From positions 29,379-93,378 of the forward strand of contig CAJNCA010000007.1 of assembly GCA_905221145.1 (NCBI GenBank): a stretch of 64,000 nt of DNA, read 5' to 3'. The first letter of the stretch is position 1; each line of letters begins with the position of its first letter. Source of the DNA: a bacterium (GTDB taxonomy: Bacteria > Bacillota > Bacilli > Lactobacillales > Streptococcaceae). The notes below the pieces were generated by a model. It saw nothing but the letters and a program-made list of their open reading frames with translations. It was not told where the DNA came from and ran no database searches. This document shows, piece by piece, positions 8,604-19,600 of this stretch. A program made the position numbers and the translations under genes.

Positions 8604-9695
8604 CTAAAAATCAATCCCTTTCCCAAACTCCTCCACCTCATCCGGCACATCACTAAACAAGGTCACATGCCCCATTTTGCGGTTGTGCTTTGCTTCTATT
8701 TTACCATACATGTGGAGATGGGCGCTTGGATTTTCTGTGACATATTTTTCAGCAGCCTCGACGTGTTGGCCAAGGACATTGAGCATAACGGCTGGCGCAT
8801 GTAATTTAATTTCTGGCAATGGTGCTCCGAGAACACCCAAAATATGGGTGTCAAACTGTGAAAAGTCACAAGCTTCGATAGAGTAGTGCCCTGAGTTGTG
8901 TGGACGTGGCGCAATCTCGTTGACGATGATGTCATCAGCTGTCGCAAACATTTCCACGCAAAGGGTACCAGATAAGTTAAGCTGTTCAGCAATTCGCACT
9001 GCCATTGCTTTGGCTTTGGCCGCTAAACTTTCTGAAATTCGAGCTGGAACGATAGTCTTAGACAAAATGTTGTTGCGATGGATATTTTCCTGAACTGGGA
9101 AAACCGTCACATCCTTGCCATTCCCTGACACGATGACAGAAATCTCCAGGTCAAAGTTGACGAATTCTTCCAAAACGCAGTCTGCTGAGTCAGCCAGCAC
9201 ATAGGCTTCTGCTAAATCTTCTGCCGAGCGAATAACCTTCTGACCATGTCCATCGTAGCCACCAGTCGCAGTCTTGAGAACATAGTTTTTCGATAGGTCG
9301 ATGTCTACCAAGTCTTGGCTAGAAGTCACGATCTTGTAGGGTGCTACAGTGACTTGAGCTTTATTTGAGAGAAAGTCCTTCTCAAAAATGCGATTTTGAG
9401 AAATGCGAAGCAGGTCTGTTCCTTGAGGGAGTTGACCATCCTTTATGACAGCATCCAAACCGTCAGCATCGACATTTTCAAACTCATAGGTCAGGACATC
9501 GCAACGCTCCGCCAACTGACGAAGGGCATCCACATCGTTATAAGGCGCCACGATGATTTCTGCCACACGAGAGGCCGGACAATCCGCCGCAGGATCCAGC
9601 GCGATAACCTTGTGTCCCATGTAGATAGCAGAAATGGCCATCATCTGCCCCAGCTGCCCACCTCCGATAATCCCGATTGTTTTAGATGAGCTCAT
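8604..9695 (-). CDS. purK: N5-carboxyaminoimidazole ribonucleotide synthetase
   Basis: A 363-residue ATP-grasp enzyme that uses ATP and bicarbonate to convert AIR to N5-CAIR, the substrate of PurE. The N-terminal dinucleotide-like motif [13 protein letters not shown] begins at about residue 8. ATP-grasp features include [12 protein letters not shown] and the metal site [15 protein letters not shown]. The start at 9695 (MSSSKTIG) overlaps the purE stop region by 14 bases, which suggests coupling. An in-frame extension to 9755 lies inside purE and is rejected. Confidence 0.97.
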   Translation of the reverse strand: MSSSKTIGIIGGGQLGQMMAISAIYMGHKVIALDPAADCPASRVAEIIVAPYNDVDALRQLAERCDVLTYEFENVDADGLDAVIKDGQLPQGTDLLRISQNRIFEKDFLSNKAQVTVAPYKIVTSSQDLVDIDLSKNYVLKTATGGYDGHGQKVIRSAEDLAEAYVLADSADCVLEEFVNFDLEISVIVSGNGKDVTVFPVQENIHRNNILSKTIVPARISESLAAKAKAMAVRIAEQLNLSGTLCVEMFATADDIIVNEIAPRPHNSGHYSIEACDFSQFDTHILGVLGAPLPEIKLHAPAVMLNVLGQHVEAAEKYVTENPSAHLHMYGKIEAKHNRKMGHVTLFSDVPDEVEEFGKGIDF

Positions 9696-10170
9696 TGCTA
9701 GACTCCTCTGCGATTTTTCCCTGTTCTTCTGTGAAATCTGCCAATGCTGTCGCAATAGCCTGATCTTCTACTGAAAGAAGACGGAGGGCAAAGAGGGCGG
9801 CGTTTGTCGCTCCTGCTTCACCGATAGCCATAGTCGCAACAGGCACGCCACCTGGCATCTGTACAATCGAGTAAAGCGAGTCGACGCCACTAAGGGCACG
9901 CGATTTGACAGGCACCCCGATGACAGGAAGGGTTGTTTTAGCTGCTACCATACCTGGCAAATGAGCTGCGCCACCAGCACCTGCGATGATGGCCTTGATA
10001 CCACGGCTACGAGCCTCCTCCGCATGTCTGAACATGAGGTCTGGTGTACGGTGGGCAGAAATAACTTTCTTTTCGTAGGCTACACCGAAGCGGTCTAGGA
10101 CTTCGGCGGTTTTTTGCATGGTTGTCCAGTCGGATTTTGAGCCCATGATGATGGAAATTACTGGTTTCAT
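9682..10170 (-). CDS. purE: N5-CAIR mutase
   Basis: A 162-residue class I PurE that rearranges N5-CAIR to CAIR. Diagnostic motifs are [10 protein letters not shown] near the N-terminus, SAHRTPD, and the glycine-rich [15 protein letters not shown]. The ribosome binding site is AAAAAGGAGAAGAA. It is preceded by a 239-base spacer with four hairpins after purD, and runs directly into purK. Length and motifs are normal for the octameric bacterial enzyme. Confidence 0.97.
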   Translation of the reverse strand: MKPVISIIMGSKSDWTTMQKTAEVLDRFGVAYEKKVISAHRTPDLMFRHAEEARSRGIKAIIAGAGGAAHLPGMVAAKTTLPVIGVPVKSRALSGVDSLYSIVQMPGGVPVATMAIGEAGATNAALFALRLLSVEDQAIATALADFTEEQGKIAEESSNELI

Positions 10171-10199
10171 TTCTTCTCCTTTTTCTTCCTTTCAACAAT

Positions 10200-10394
10200 C
10201 ACCTTAGGTTGTGAGGGACGGCAGCAGCCACCAAAGGTGTCTCATGCCTAAATCGGGAGCCCAAGGTCTTCCGATTTCCCTGAACGATTGGCTTATAATC
10301 TAATCGTTCTTTCACAACGGCGGTGATTGCTCTATATCAGCTCGCTAATGCTCGCAAATCAAACGACCATTATCGGTTTTGGCGACTTCGTCGC
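10200..10394 (-). ncRNA. Structured purD-purE spacer with four successive hairpins
   Basis: The 239-base gap between purD and purE has no convincing gene but four inverted repeats in a row: CACCTT/AAGGTG (10200-10239), AAATCGG/CCGATTT (10250-10277), GAACGATT/AATCGTTC (10282-10309) and GCGAC/GTCGC (10382-10394). The spacer is richer in GC than the neighbouring non-coding sequence. It could be an RNA leader controlling purE, a processing region, or a small mobile repeat. None of the stems is followed by a T-run. I do not recognise a known riboswitch family. Confidence 0.4.
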
Positions 10395-10409
10395 GTTATT
10401 CTTATATCT

Positions 10410-11672
10410 TTACTTAATTGCCTTACTCCCAATATCGGTTCGGTAAAAGAGGCCCTCTGTTTTTTGTTGGGCAAGTTCTTGGTAGATGCTATCTTGGGCT
10501 TCTTTGACGGTGTCTGCTGTGGTGACGAGCATATAGACACGTCCGCCGTTGGATAGCAGTGCGCTGCTATTTTCCGCAAACTTAGCCCCTGCATAGTAGG
10601 TGATGATATTGCCTTCTGTCTTAGTTGGCAACTCGACACCCTTTGCATAATCTAGCGGGTATCCCTTGGATGCGACAACCACACCCAGTGTCACACCCTT
10701 GTCCGTCCAAGTGATGGCTGGCTCTTTGCCATCCAAAATATCAGTGATATTTTGTGCAAAGTCAGATGTCAAACGAGGCAAGATAATCTGTGTTTCAGGA
10801 TCTCCAAAGCGAGCATTGAACTCGATCACTTTCGGGCCATCTGCTGTTAAGATAAGCCCTGCGTAAAGGACACCCAGATAAGGGCGACCTTCTTTGATCA
10901 TCCCTTCAAGAATCGGCTTGACAATAGTCTCAACCGCTGTGTCAACCACGCTCTGTGGCAAGTGAGGAACTGGCGCATAGGCACCCATTCCACCAGTGTT
11001 AGGTCCCTTGTCGCTATCGTAAGCACGTTTATGGTCCTGAGCCGTTGGCATGATGTAGAACTTGTCGCCATTGACAAAGGCAAAAAGAGAGAACTCTTCT
11101 CCGTCAAGGAATTCCTCAATAACCACACGCGCACCTGAGTCCCCGAATTTATTGTCCAAAAGCATCTCGTGAGCAGCTTCGACTGCTTGCTCAACCGTCT
11201 CCGCAACGACGACACCCTTCCCAAGCGCCAAACCATCCGCTTTGACTACGATAGGCGCACCCTGCTTTTCGATATAGGCCTTAGCTTCCTCGAAATCTGA
11301 GAATGTGCTATAGGCTGCTGTCGGAACGCCGTATTTGACCATGATTTCCTTAGCAAAATCCTTGGACCACTCCAGCTCCGCTGCTAATCTTGTCGGACCA
11401 AAAGCCTTGAGCCCAGCCTGGTTAAAATCATCCACGATTCCAGCGGCCAGTGCGTCATCTGGACCGATAAAAGTCCAAGCAATATCGTTGGCCTTTGCAA
11501 ATTCAATCAACTTAGAATGTTCGGAAATAGAGATATTCACCAATTCCAGACCATCCAGAGTCATCCCGTCATTTCCAGGAGCCACAAAGACTTGTTCAAC
11601 GTCTTTTGATTCAAGCAACTTCTTAGCAATCGCATGTTCACGACCACCAGAACCGACAACTAACAGTTTCAT
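10410..11672 (-). CDS. purD: Phosphoribosylamine-glycine ligase (GARS)
   Basis: A 420-residue ATP-grasp enzyme joining glycine to phosphoribosylamine, the second step of purine synthesis. The N-terminal motif MKLLVVGSGGREHAIA is diagnostic. The central ATP-binding motif VVKADGLALGKGVVVA and the metal-binding region VIEFNARFGDPETQ follow. The start is preceded by AAGAGGTTGTGAG. It appears to have its own promoter (TATAAT at 11705-11710) after a terminator-like stem downstream of purH, so it may begin a second transcription unit purD-purE-purK-purB. Confidence 0.97.
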   Translation of the reverse strand: MKLLVVGSGGREHAIAKKLLESKDVEQVFVAPGNDGMTLDGLELVNISISEHSKLIEFAKANDIAWTFIGPDDALAAGIVDDFNQAGLKAFGPTRLAAELEWSKDFAKEIMVKYGVPTAAYSTFSDFEEAKAYIEKQGAPIVVKADGLALGKGVVVAETVEQAVEAAHEMLLDNKFGDSGARVVIEEFLDGEEFSLFAFVNGDKFYIMPTAQDHKRAYDSDKGPNTGGMGAYAPVPHLPQSVVDTAVETIVKPILEGMIKEGRPYLGVLYAGLILTADGPKVIEFNARFGDPETQIILPRLTSDFAQNITDILDGKEPAITWTDKGVTLGVVVASKGYPLDYAKGVELPTKTEGNIITYYAGAKFAENSSALLSNGGRVYMLVTTADTVKEAQDSIYQELAQQKTEGLFYRTDIGSKAIK

Positions 11673-11704
11673 CTCACAACCTCTTTTGCGAATTATTTAA
11701 TAAC

Positions 11705-11726
11705 ATTATATCACAAACGTTCGTAT
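11705..11726 (-). promoter_or_regulatory. purD promoter with PurR-box-like sequence
   Basis: An extended -10 box TGTGATATAAT (TATAAT at 11705-11710, minus strand) lies 32 bases before the purD start. Directly upstream is ATACGAACGTTTGT (11713-11726), which contains the CGAAC core of Gram-positive PurR boxes. PurR control is inferred; in streptococci PurR can act as an activator. Confidence 0.5.
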
Positions 11727-11758
11727 TAATCTTCTTTCACTTAGCATTTTAAGACAAA

Positions 11759-11787
11759 AAAGGAAAGAAACTGTTTTCTTCCCTTTA
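11759..11787 (-). terminator. Stem-loop terminator between purH and purD
   Basis: AAAGGAAAGAA pairs with TTCTTCCCTTT around a short loop, with a T-run on the minus-strand 3' side. It starts six bases after the purH stop and separates purH from purD. Confidence 0.65.
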
Positions 11788-11792
11788 CGTTT

Positions 11793-13340
11793 TTAATGTC
11801 TAAAATGTCTCACGCCTGTCAAGACCATAGTCAAGCCGTATTTATCCGCAGCTTCGATAGACTCTTGGTCACGGACGGACCCACCTGGCTGGATGATGGC
11901 CTTGATTCCTGCTTTGGCGATTTCTTCCACATTATCCGCAAATGGGAAGAAGGCATCTGAAGCAAGAACAGCGCCGTCAAGGCGGTCTTTAGCTTGTTCG
12001 ATGGCGATACGGACTGAAGCCACACGGTTAGTCTGACCTGGGCCAACACCAAGTGTCATGTGGTCGTTGGTTACAATGATTCCGTTTGATTTGACATACT
12101 TGATAGCCTTCCAAGCGAACTCAAGAGCTGTCGCTTCTGTCTCAGTTGGTTGGCGTTTGGTCACCACTTGCCAATCGGCTGGGCTTTCTTTCACCACATC
12201 TTGGTTTTGCACTAGAAGTCCACCAACCACGCCTGTGTATTCGGCTTCCACTTCGCTAGCCTCTTGAGCATCAAATGGCAGGACAAGGATACGCAAGTTT
12301 TTCTTTTTGTTGGTTAAAATGGCTAGCGCTTCATCCGTATAGCTCGGTGCGATGATGATTTCAAGGAAAACACCGTGCATCTTCTCAGCTGTCGCAGCGT
12401 CCACCTCACGGTTAAGAACGACAATGCCACCAAAAATAGACACTGGGTCAGACTCATAAGCGTAATCCCAAGCAGTCTCGATGTCATCAGCCTGACCGAT
12501 TCCACATGGGTTCATGTGTTTGAGAGCCACAACGGTTGGACGGTCTTTGAAGTCACGGATGATACGGATGGCTGCATCCGCATCGCGGATATTGTTAAAG
12601 GACAATTCCTTCCCATTAAGCTGTTTGGCTGATGCAATTGAGTAGTCTGTCGGCAAGGCTTTTTGGTAGAAGTCCGCATCTTGTTGAGGGTTTTCCCCAT
12701 AACGCATTGGTTGCTTAAGGTCATAAGTCAAAGTAAGTTTTTCAGGTTTACTTTCTCCGACTTGAGCTGTGAAATACTCTGCGATCAAGGCATCATAAGC
12801 CGCTGTGTGACGGAAAACCTTGGCTGCCAAACGTTGACGGGTTTCGTAAGTCGTTTCATCATTGGCTGCCAATTCGTCCAAAATCACAGCATAGTCAGCA
12901 GGGTCTACCACAACTGTTACGCTAGCATGGTTTTTGGCTGCTGAACGAAGCATGGATGGCCCACCGATATCGATGTTTTCAACTGCATCAGCATAAGTCA
13001 CATCTGGTTTGAGAATCGTTTCCTTGAATGGATAGAGGTTGACCACTACAAGGTCAATCAATTCGATATTATTATCCTTAGCTGCTTCCAAGTGACTAGC
13101 CAAATCCCGACGAGCGAGAAGACCACCATGGATATTTGGATGGAGGGTCTTGACACGACCATCCATCATCTCTGGAAAACCAGTCACATCATCGATGGCA
13201 ATGGTGTCTACCCCAGCACTATCAAGGGCAACCTTGGTCCCACCTGTCGAGATGATATCCCAACCAAGTTTTTTGAGTTCTTGGGCAAATTCGACAATGC
13301 CCGCTTTGTCTGAGACGCTGATTAAGGCGCGTTTAGTCAT
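11793..13340 (-). CDS. purH: AICAR transformylase / IMP cyclohydrolase
   Basis: A 515-residue bifunctional enzyme that performs the last two steps to IMP. Residues 1-145 form the MGS-like cyclohydrolase domain ([26 protein letters not shown]). The rest is the transformylase with RYGENPQQ at 213 and the catalytic pair Lys274-His275 in ALKHMNPCG. The start at 13340 (MTKRALIS) has a GAAAGGAAG ribosome binding site; an upstream in-frame ATG at 13361 is less likely. A 57-codon membrane ORF lies between it and purN. Confidence 0.97.
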   Translation of the reverse strand: MTKRALISVSDKAGIVEFAQELKKLGWDIISTGGTKVALDSAGVDTIAIDDVTGFPEMMDGRVKTLHPNIHGGLLARRDLASHLEAAKDNNIELIDLVVVNLYPFKETILKPDVTYADAVENIDIGGPSMLRSAAKNHASVTVVVDPADYAVILDELAANDETTYETRQRLAAKVFRHTAAYDALIAEYFTAQVGESKPEKLTLTYDLKQPMRYGENPQQDADFYQKALPTDYSIASAKQLNGKELSFNNIRDADAAIRIIRDFKDRPTVVALKHMNPCGIGQADDIETAWDYAYESDPVSIFGGIVVLNREVDAATAEKMHGVFLEIIIAPSYTDEALAILTNKKKNLRILVLPFDAQEASEVEAEYTGVVGGLLVQNQDVVKESPADWQVVTKRQPTETEATALEFAWKAIKYVKSNGIIVTNDHMTLGVGPGQTNRVASVRIAIEQAKDRLDGAVLASDAFFPFADNVEEIAKAGIKAIIQPGGSVRDQESIEAADKYGLTMVLTGVRHFRH

Positions 13341-13366
13341 GTTACTTCCTTTCATTTTCAAACTCT

Positions 13367-13540
13367 CTACTTAGGCAATTTTCTTTTCATAAAGTATAGG
13401 GAGACGATTACCAAGACTCCTAAAATCACTGTCAGTAAAAATCTCCCCCAATAGGGAAACTCTGGGAAGAAGAAATTTACCAGTAAACGTAGAATGATTG
13501 CCAAGATAATCAAGGCAAGTGTTTCCAACCATTTTTTCAT
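13367..13540 (-). CDS. Small membrane protein between purN and purH
   Basis: A 57-residue ORF beginning ATGAAAAAATGG, immediately after the purN stop codon with no gap. It has two hydrophobic segments ([14 protein letters not shown] and [17 protein letters not shown]) and a basic C-terminus (MKRKLPK). In pneumococcus I recall a VanZ-family gene in this slot; this is much shorter and not obviously related. No function is known to me. Being between two purine genes in the same direction with no room for a promoter, it must be cotranscribed. Confidence 0.7.
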   Translation of the reverse strand: MKKWLETLALIILAIILRLLVNFFFPEFPYWGRFLLTVILGVLVIVSLYFMKRKLPK

Positions 13541-14089
13541 TTATTTGTCCAACAATTCTCTAATAACCTCTGGATACAACTTGTACTCTGCCTCATGAAT
13601 GCGAGCTTCAAAACTTTCAATCGTATCATCAGCCAGCCGTGGCACACGCACTTGTTTGATGACCTTGCCTGTATCCACACCTGAGTCCACCCAGTGAATG
13701 GTCACGCCGCTCTCAGCCACACCAGCATTCCAAGCATCCTCAATCCCATGAGCTCCTGGAAATTCTGGCAAGTAGGCTGGATGAATGTTGACAATCCGAC
13801 CTTCATAAGCCACCAATAAGGTTGGCCCTACGATTTTCATGTAGCCTGCTAGGCAAATCAAGTCAATCTGGTGTTCTTCCAAGAGTTCGACAAGGGCTGC
13901 TTCGTAGTCTGCCTTGTTCTCAAACTCTTTAAGTTCGAAGGCATAAGATAAAACCCCTAGCTTTTCTGCACGCTCAAGTACGTAGGCATCACGATGATCT
14001 GAAAAAACAAATTCTACCGGAAATTGTTCCGCAATCACCTGAAAGTTTGAGCCGTTGCCAGAGGCAAAAACAGCAATCTTTTTAGCCAT
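13541..14089 (-). CDS. purN: Phosphoribosylglycinamide formyltransferase
   Basis: A 182-residue enzyme that transfers a formyl group from 10-formyl-THF to GAR. The N-terminal FASGNGSNFQVI is the phosphate-binding loop. The catalytic Asn-His pair lies in IVNIHPAYLPEFPGAHG, and the catalytic Asp in DSGVDTGKVI. It overlaps the purM stop by one base (14089). Length is slightly below that of E. coli PurN (212) but normal for streptococci. Confidence 0.97.
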   Translation of the reverse strand: MAKKIAVFASGNGSNFQVIAEQFPVEFVFSDHRDAYVLERAEKLGVLSYAFELKEFENKADYEAALVELLEEHQIDLICLAGYMKIVGPTLLVAYEGRIVNIHPAYLPEFPGAHGIEDAWNAGVAESGVTIHWVDSGVDTGKVIKQVRVPRLADDTIESFEARIHEAEYKLYPEVIRELLDK

Positions 14090-15111
14090 TATTTAATCAC
14101 CACACTTGCGCCATCTTTCTTCACAATACGACCAATTTCATAAACCGGTTCGTCAAGAAGTTCTCTGGCACGTTCCACATTTTCTGGTTTTACTGCAAGC
14201 ATAAGACCAATCCCCATATTGAAGATTTCAAACATTTCTTCATGCTTGATTTGACCGTATTTCTCAAGGGCTTTGAAAATCGGAAGCACTGGAACTTTGC
14301 TTTCCTCAATCTCTGCAGCCAGGTCATCTGCAAACATACGAGGAACATTTTCGATAAAGCCTCCACCAGTGATGTGGGCAATTCCATTGACCAACTCTTC
14401 CTTGATGAGTGGCAAGACAGCCTTGACATAGATACGAGTCGGCTCAAGAAGGACTTCCTTGAGTTTCTTGCCTTCCAATTCTGGTAAGACTTCCTCACCT
14501 GTGTAGTCGGCAAAAACACGACGCACGAGGGAGTAACCATTTGAGTGAATCCCACTTGAAGCAAGTCCGAGAAGAACATCGCCTTCTGCCACCTTTGAAC
14601 CGTCAATGATTTGAGATTTTTCAGCCACACCGACAGCAAAACCAGCCAGATCGTAGTCATCTGCGCCATACATACCAGGCATTTCAGCAGTTTCTCCACC
14701 GATGAGGGCAGCTCCTGCCTGCACACAACCCTCTGCCACACCAGCAACCACTTGTTCTAGCTTAGCTGGTTCATTCTTACCAGTTGCGACGTAGTCAAGG
14801 AAATAGAGGGGCTCCGCACCTGCAGCGATGATATCGTTGACACACATAGCCACACAGTCCTGACCGATGGTATCGTGCTTGTCGTACTTGATAGCCAGCA
14901 TGAGCTTGGTTCCGACACCATCAGTCCCTGAAATCAAAACCGGCTCTTTGACACCTGTTTTTGAAAGGTCAAACATGCCACCGAAACCACCAAGGGTTCC
15001 CATAACACCTGCACGCTCCGTACGAGCCACGTGCTTTTTAATACGTTCAACAACTTCATAACCCGCTTCAACATCCACACCAGATTGAGCGTACGCATTC
15101 TTATTTGTCAT
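14089..15111 (-). CDS. purM: Phosphoribosylformylglycinamidine cyclo-ligase
   Basis: A 340-residue AIR synthetase that closes the imidazole ring using ATP. Family motifs include the N-terminal [13 protein letters not shown], the [10 protein letters not shown] loop, and the substrate-binding [11 protein letters not shown] and [13 protein letters not shown]. It lies 36 bases after purF and overlaps purN by one base. It is the normal fifth enzyme of the pathway and acts on the PurL product. Confidence 0.97.
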   Translation of the reverse strand: MTNKNAYAQSGVDVEAGYEVVERIKKHVARTERAGVMGTLGGFGGMFDLSKTGVKEPVLISGTDGVGTKLMLAIKYDKHDTIGQDCVAMCVNDIIAAGAEPLYFLDYVATGKNEPAKLEQVVAGVAEGCVQAGAALIGGETAEMPGMYGADDYDLAGFAVGVAEKSQIIDGSKVAEGDVLLGLASSGIHSNGYSLVRRVFADYTGEEVLPELEGKKLKEVLLEPTRIYVKAVLPLIKEELVNGIAHITGGGFIENVPRMFADDLAAEIEESKVPVLPIFKALEKYGQIKHEEMFEIFNMGIGLMLAVKPENVERARELLDEPVYEIGRIVKKDGASVVIK

Positions 15112-15147
15112 TTGTTTTTTCCTTTTCTTTAATGGAGAATCTGACGC

Positions 15148-16590
15148 CTACTTGTAAAAACTAGTCTTTTCTTCCAAACTTCGACGGTAGTCCTCTTCGT
15201 AGTCGTAGAGAGGAGTTGGGTAGTCACCGTCAAAGTAAGCGACACAGAGACCACCATTTGGCGCATCTGTTTCAATCCCAATCGAATCAATCAATCCCTC
15301 AACAGAAAGATAGGTCAGACTGTCCGCTCCAATGATTTGGCGAGTTTCTTCGACCGTATGATTAGCCGCAATCAGTTCCTGACGGGTCTGGATATCAATC
15401 CCGTAGAAGCATGGATAGGCTAGCGCTGGACTGCCAATAGCAACGTGAACCTCAGTCGCACCTGCTTCTTTCAAGAGCTGAACGATACGGCGAGAGGTTG
15501 TCCCACGAACAATGGAATCATCCACCATTACCACACGTTTGCCTTTCACAACGCCCGAAACCGCAGACAGTTTCATCCGCACCCCTTGCTCCCGCAATTC
15601 TTGAGTCGGTTGAATAAAGGTACGTTGCGTATATTGGTTTTTGATCAGTCCCATTTCATTTGGTAGCCCAGACTCTTCAGCAAATCCCATAGCTGCACTG
15701 AGCGAAGAATTTGGCACACCGATCACGATATCTGCCTCATGCTTGAATTCACGCGCTAATTGAGCCCCCATACGTTTGCGAGCTGTATGGACGTTGACAC
15801 CATGGATATTAGAGTCAGGACGGGCAAAATAGATATACTCCATAGAGCAAATCGCCAACTGGGTATCATCTGTATAGCTGTCATACTGGATGCCCTTATC
15901 ATCAATGATCACAATCTCACCTGGCTTCAAATCACGAATCCACTCAGCACCAATGACTTCAAAAGCGCAAGTTTCAGAGGACACCACCACCGCTCCGTTG
16001 GCCATTTTCCCGATAGAAAGCGGACGAAAACCATTAGGATCAAGAGCAGCAATCAACTTGTCCTCAAACAACAAGATATAAGCAAAGCCACCTTTGACAA
16101 GGCTAAGCGCCTCCTTGATTTTACCCATCAAACTAGGATTGTGACTGCGACGAATGAGGTGAGCCAAGATTTCCGAGTCCGAAGTCGCGCTGAAAATCGC
16201 TCCTCGTTCTTCCAATTCTCTCTTGAGAGAGGCAGCATTGGTCAGATTCCCATTATGAGCCAAGCCAAACTGCATATCGTGAAAACGGAAAAGGAAGGGC
16301 TGGATATTATCTACAGAAGCTTCGCCAGCAGTCGCGTAACGAACATGCCCAATCGCACCAGTTCCTGTCAATTTATCCAAATTAGCAGGATTTCTGAATA
16401 CTTCTGATAAAAGCCCCATATCCCGATGGCGCTTCAATTGTCCTTGGTCATTAGAGAGGATTCCTGCCCCCTCCTGACCACGGTGCTGAAGACTATGGAG
16501 ACCAAAATAGGTCAATTTAGCAGCATCTGGATGTCCCCAGATACCGAAAACACCACATTCTTCATTAAGAGATTTTACTTCGTATGTCAT
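15148..16590 (-). CDS. purF: Amidophosphoribosyltransferase
   Basis: A 480-residue enzyme that commits PRPP and glutamine to purine synthesis. An 11-residue propeptide (MTYEVKSLNEE) precedes the catalytic Cys12 of the Ntn glutaminase domain (CGVFGIWG), as in Bacillus-type PurF. The phosphoribosyltransferase domain has the PRPP loop VVMVDDSIVRGTTSRR. Bacillus-type enzymes carry a 4Fe-4S cluster; I did not verify every ligand cysteine. The gene follows purL with a 12-base gap. Confidence 0.97.
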   Translation of the reverse strand: MTYEVKSLNEECGVFGIWGHPDAAKLTYFGLHSLQHRGQEGAGILSNDQGQLKRHRDMGLLSEVFRNPANLDKLTGTGAIGHVRYATAGEASVDNIQPFLFRFHDMQFGLAHNGNLTNAASLKRELEERGAIFSATSDSEILAHLIRRSHNPSLMGKIKEALSLVKGGFAYILLFEDKLIAALDPNGFRPLSIGKMANGAVVVSSETCAFEVIGAEWIRDLKPGEIVIIDDKGIQYDSYTDDTQLAICSMEYIYFARPDSNIHGVNVHTARKRMGAQLAREFKHEADIVIGVPNSSLSAAMGFAEESGLPNEMGLIKNQYTQRTFIQPTQELREQGVRMKLSAVSGVVKGKRVVMVDDSIVRGTTSRRIVQLLKEAGATEVHVAIGSPALAYPCFYGIDIQTRQELIAANHTVEETRQIIGADSLTYLSVEGLIDSIGIETDAPNGGLCVAYFDGDYPTPLYDYEEDYRRSLEEKTSFYK

Positions 16591-16602
16591 TTTTTATACC
16601 TT

Positions 16603-19600
16603 TTATTTCCCTGTGAAATAACGCACTGCTGACGCGAATAGGTGTTGGTCTTTATTTCCTGGGATGTTTTGGAAGAGACCGTCTTCATAACGTTCTGAGT
16701 GACCCATCTTCCCGATGATTTGACCGTTCTTGCTGGTAATTCCTTCGATGGCATGGACAGAACCATTCGGATTGTACTTAGAATCCATACTTGGTTTGCC
16801 GTCAAAGTCAACGTATTGGCTGAATATTTGTCCATTGTCACGGAGTTCCGCAAATTCCTCAGCAGTCACGACAAACTTCCCTTCACCGTGCGAAACAGGA
16901 ATAGCGTGGATATCACCCACCTGCACGCCAGCCAACCATGGTGAATTGGTATTGGAAATCCGAGTTTCCACCATCTTGGCCACGTGTTGGTTAGCATCAT
17001 TGTAGAAGAGGGTAGGGCTCGTACTGCTGGCATCTTCAAAGTTTCCGTATGGAAGAAGACCTGATTTGACAAGAGCCTGGAATCCATTACAGATACCGAT
17101 AATCAAGCCACTACGAGCGATAAAGCTATCAATAGCCGCACGCACTTTTTCATTAAGCAGGATATTGACAATAAACTTAGCTGATCCATCCGGCTCATCA
17201 GCAGCTGAGAAACCACCTGCAAAGAAGAGAATGTTTGCCTTGCCGATGTTGTCAACCATAGTTTCAACTGACTTGACAATGGCTTCTTCATTCAAGGTCA
17301 CAAATGGCACCAAGTTGACCTCTGCACCTTCTTTTTCAAAGGCCTTAGCTGAATCATATTCTGAGTTGGTTCCTGGAAAGACTGGGATGTAAACCACAGG
17401 TTTTTCAACCTTTTCTTTTCCTTTGATGATTACATCAGAAGCTACAGCTGGAACTTCGTCCAGTTCTTTGGCTTGGGCAAATTCTGTTGGGTAAACTTCT
17501 TCTAGTTTTCCTTGGAAGGCACTGTCAAGCTTGTGTCCATCTAGCTTCACACCGTTGACAGTCAGTGTAAAGGCTGCTTTCGTTTGGCCAATCTTCTCTA
17601 CTCCATCGATTTCTTCAGGAGATGTAAAGACAAATCCGCCCAATTGTGCTGTCAAAGCTGTCTCAAGTTCAGGCAAGGTTACCTCTGCACCGATATGGTT
17701 CCCAAAGGTAGCAAGGGCCAAGCTTTCAAGCACACCACCATATTTGACAGCTGATGCAGATGTTACTTTGTAATCCTTTTGAATAGCCTCAAGTTGAGCA
17801 AAGTTTTTCTTAATCAAGTCAAAATCAATCTCTGCAGAGAGGGCTTTACCTGGAATGTAGTAGATATTTTCGCCAGCAGTCTTGAACTCTGGAGAAAGCA
17901 CCTTACGGCTATCTGCCGTCGTCACCCCAAAGGCTACCAAAGTTGGTGGCACAGTTAATTCTTCAAAGGTACCAGACATGGAGTCCTTACCACCGATAGA
18001 TGGCAAACCAAGTTGGATTTGTGCTTCAATAGATCCAAGAAGAGCTGCTACTGGCTGACCAAAACGCTCTGCCTGTTTATCCATCCGCTCGAAATACTCT
18101 TGGTAAGAGAAACGAGCCTTAGACCAGTTTGCGCCAGCAGCAACCAAACGAGCAGTTGCTTCGATAACCGCATAGGCAGCACCGTGGTATGGAGACCATT
18201 CTGCTACATAAGGATTGAATCCTTGCGCCATGACAGACGCGGTATGAGTTACACCATGCTGAACTGGCAATTTTTGCACAGAAGCCTCAGTTGGTGTGAG
18301 TTGGTAGCGACCGCCAAGCGGATGATTGACTGTTGAACGACCGACCGAACAATCAAAGATGGTCTGCAAGCCTTTTTGACTCGCATGGTTCAAATCAGAC
18401 AGAACCGCAAGGGTATCTGCTTCAAGTGTGTTAGTGCTTGTTGTGCGTTCTTCTGGGAGTTTGACATCCTTATCGACCACCTTGGCATCGACGACCACGC
18501 GCACACCATTGGTATCAAGGAAACGACGTTCCAAGTCCACGATTGTTTCGCCATTCCAGTGCATGACTAAATTTGGTTTTTCAGTTACTGTCGCCACCAC
18601 AACAGCATCAATATTTTCTTTGTTACATTCGGCAACGAAGGCATCCACATCTTCAGGACGAACCACGACTGCCATCCGTTCTTGTGATTCAGAGATAGCG
18701 ATTTCTGTACCATTCAAGCCCTGGTATTTAAGAGGCACCTTGTTGAGGTCGATTTCAAGACCGTCTGCCAATTCACCGATGGCCACACAGACACCACCAG
18801 CACCAAAGTCGTTGGATTTCTTGATGAGACGAGTGACATCACCATTACGGAAGAGGCGCTGAATCTTACGTTCTTCGATGGCATTCCCTTTTTGAACCTC
18901 AGCTCCAGCAGTTTCCACAGACTCAACCGTTTGAACCTTAGAAGAGCCCGTCGCACCACCGACACCATCACGGCCTGTCTTACCACCGAGCAATATAATC
19001 ACATCACCCGCTTCTGGTTTTTCACGAACCACATTTTCCTTAGGAGCCGCTCCGACAACAGCACCTAACTCCATACGCTTAGCAACGAAACCTGGGTGGA
19101 AGTACTCACGAACATAAGTCGTCGCCAGACCAATCTGGTTCCCATATGAAGAATAACCATGAGCCGCTGTTTTAGAAATAACCTGTTGTGGTAATTTCCC
19201 AGTACGCGTTCCCGAAATCGGTGCGGTAATATCTCCAGCACCTGAGATCCGCATAGCTTGGTAAACATATGAACGACCTGACAACGGGTCACGAATTGCG
19301 CCACCGATACAAGTAGCCGCGCCACCAAATGGTTCAATCTCAGTAGGGTGGTTGTGGGTTTCGTTTTTAAACATGAGGAGCCATGGTTCTTTCACACCAT
19401 CAACGTCCACTTCGATTTCAACCGAGCAAGCATTGATTTCGTCAGACACTTCCATATCGTCCAAACGTCCATTAGCACGCTCATAACGACCGAAAATAGT
19501 CGCCATATCCATCAAGGTTTGTGGTTTTTCAGAACGCCCTAACTCCTCACGCATGGCAATATACTTGTCATAAGTCGCTTGCAATTGCTTTTGGAATTTA

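Noticed and set aside
15760..16407. Plus-strand open frame of 215 codons opposite purF
   Set aside because: Antisense to purF, with no start signals and no recognisable motif.
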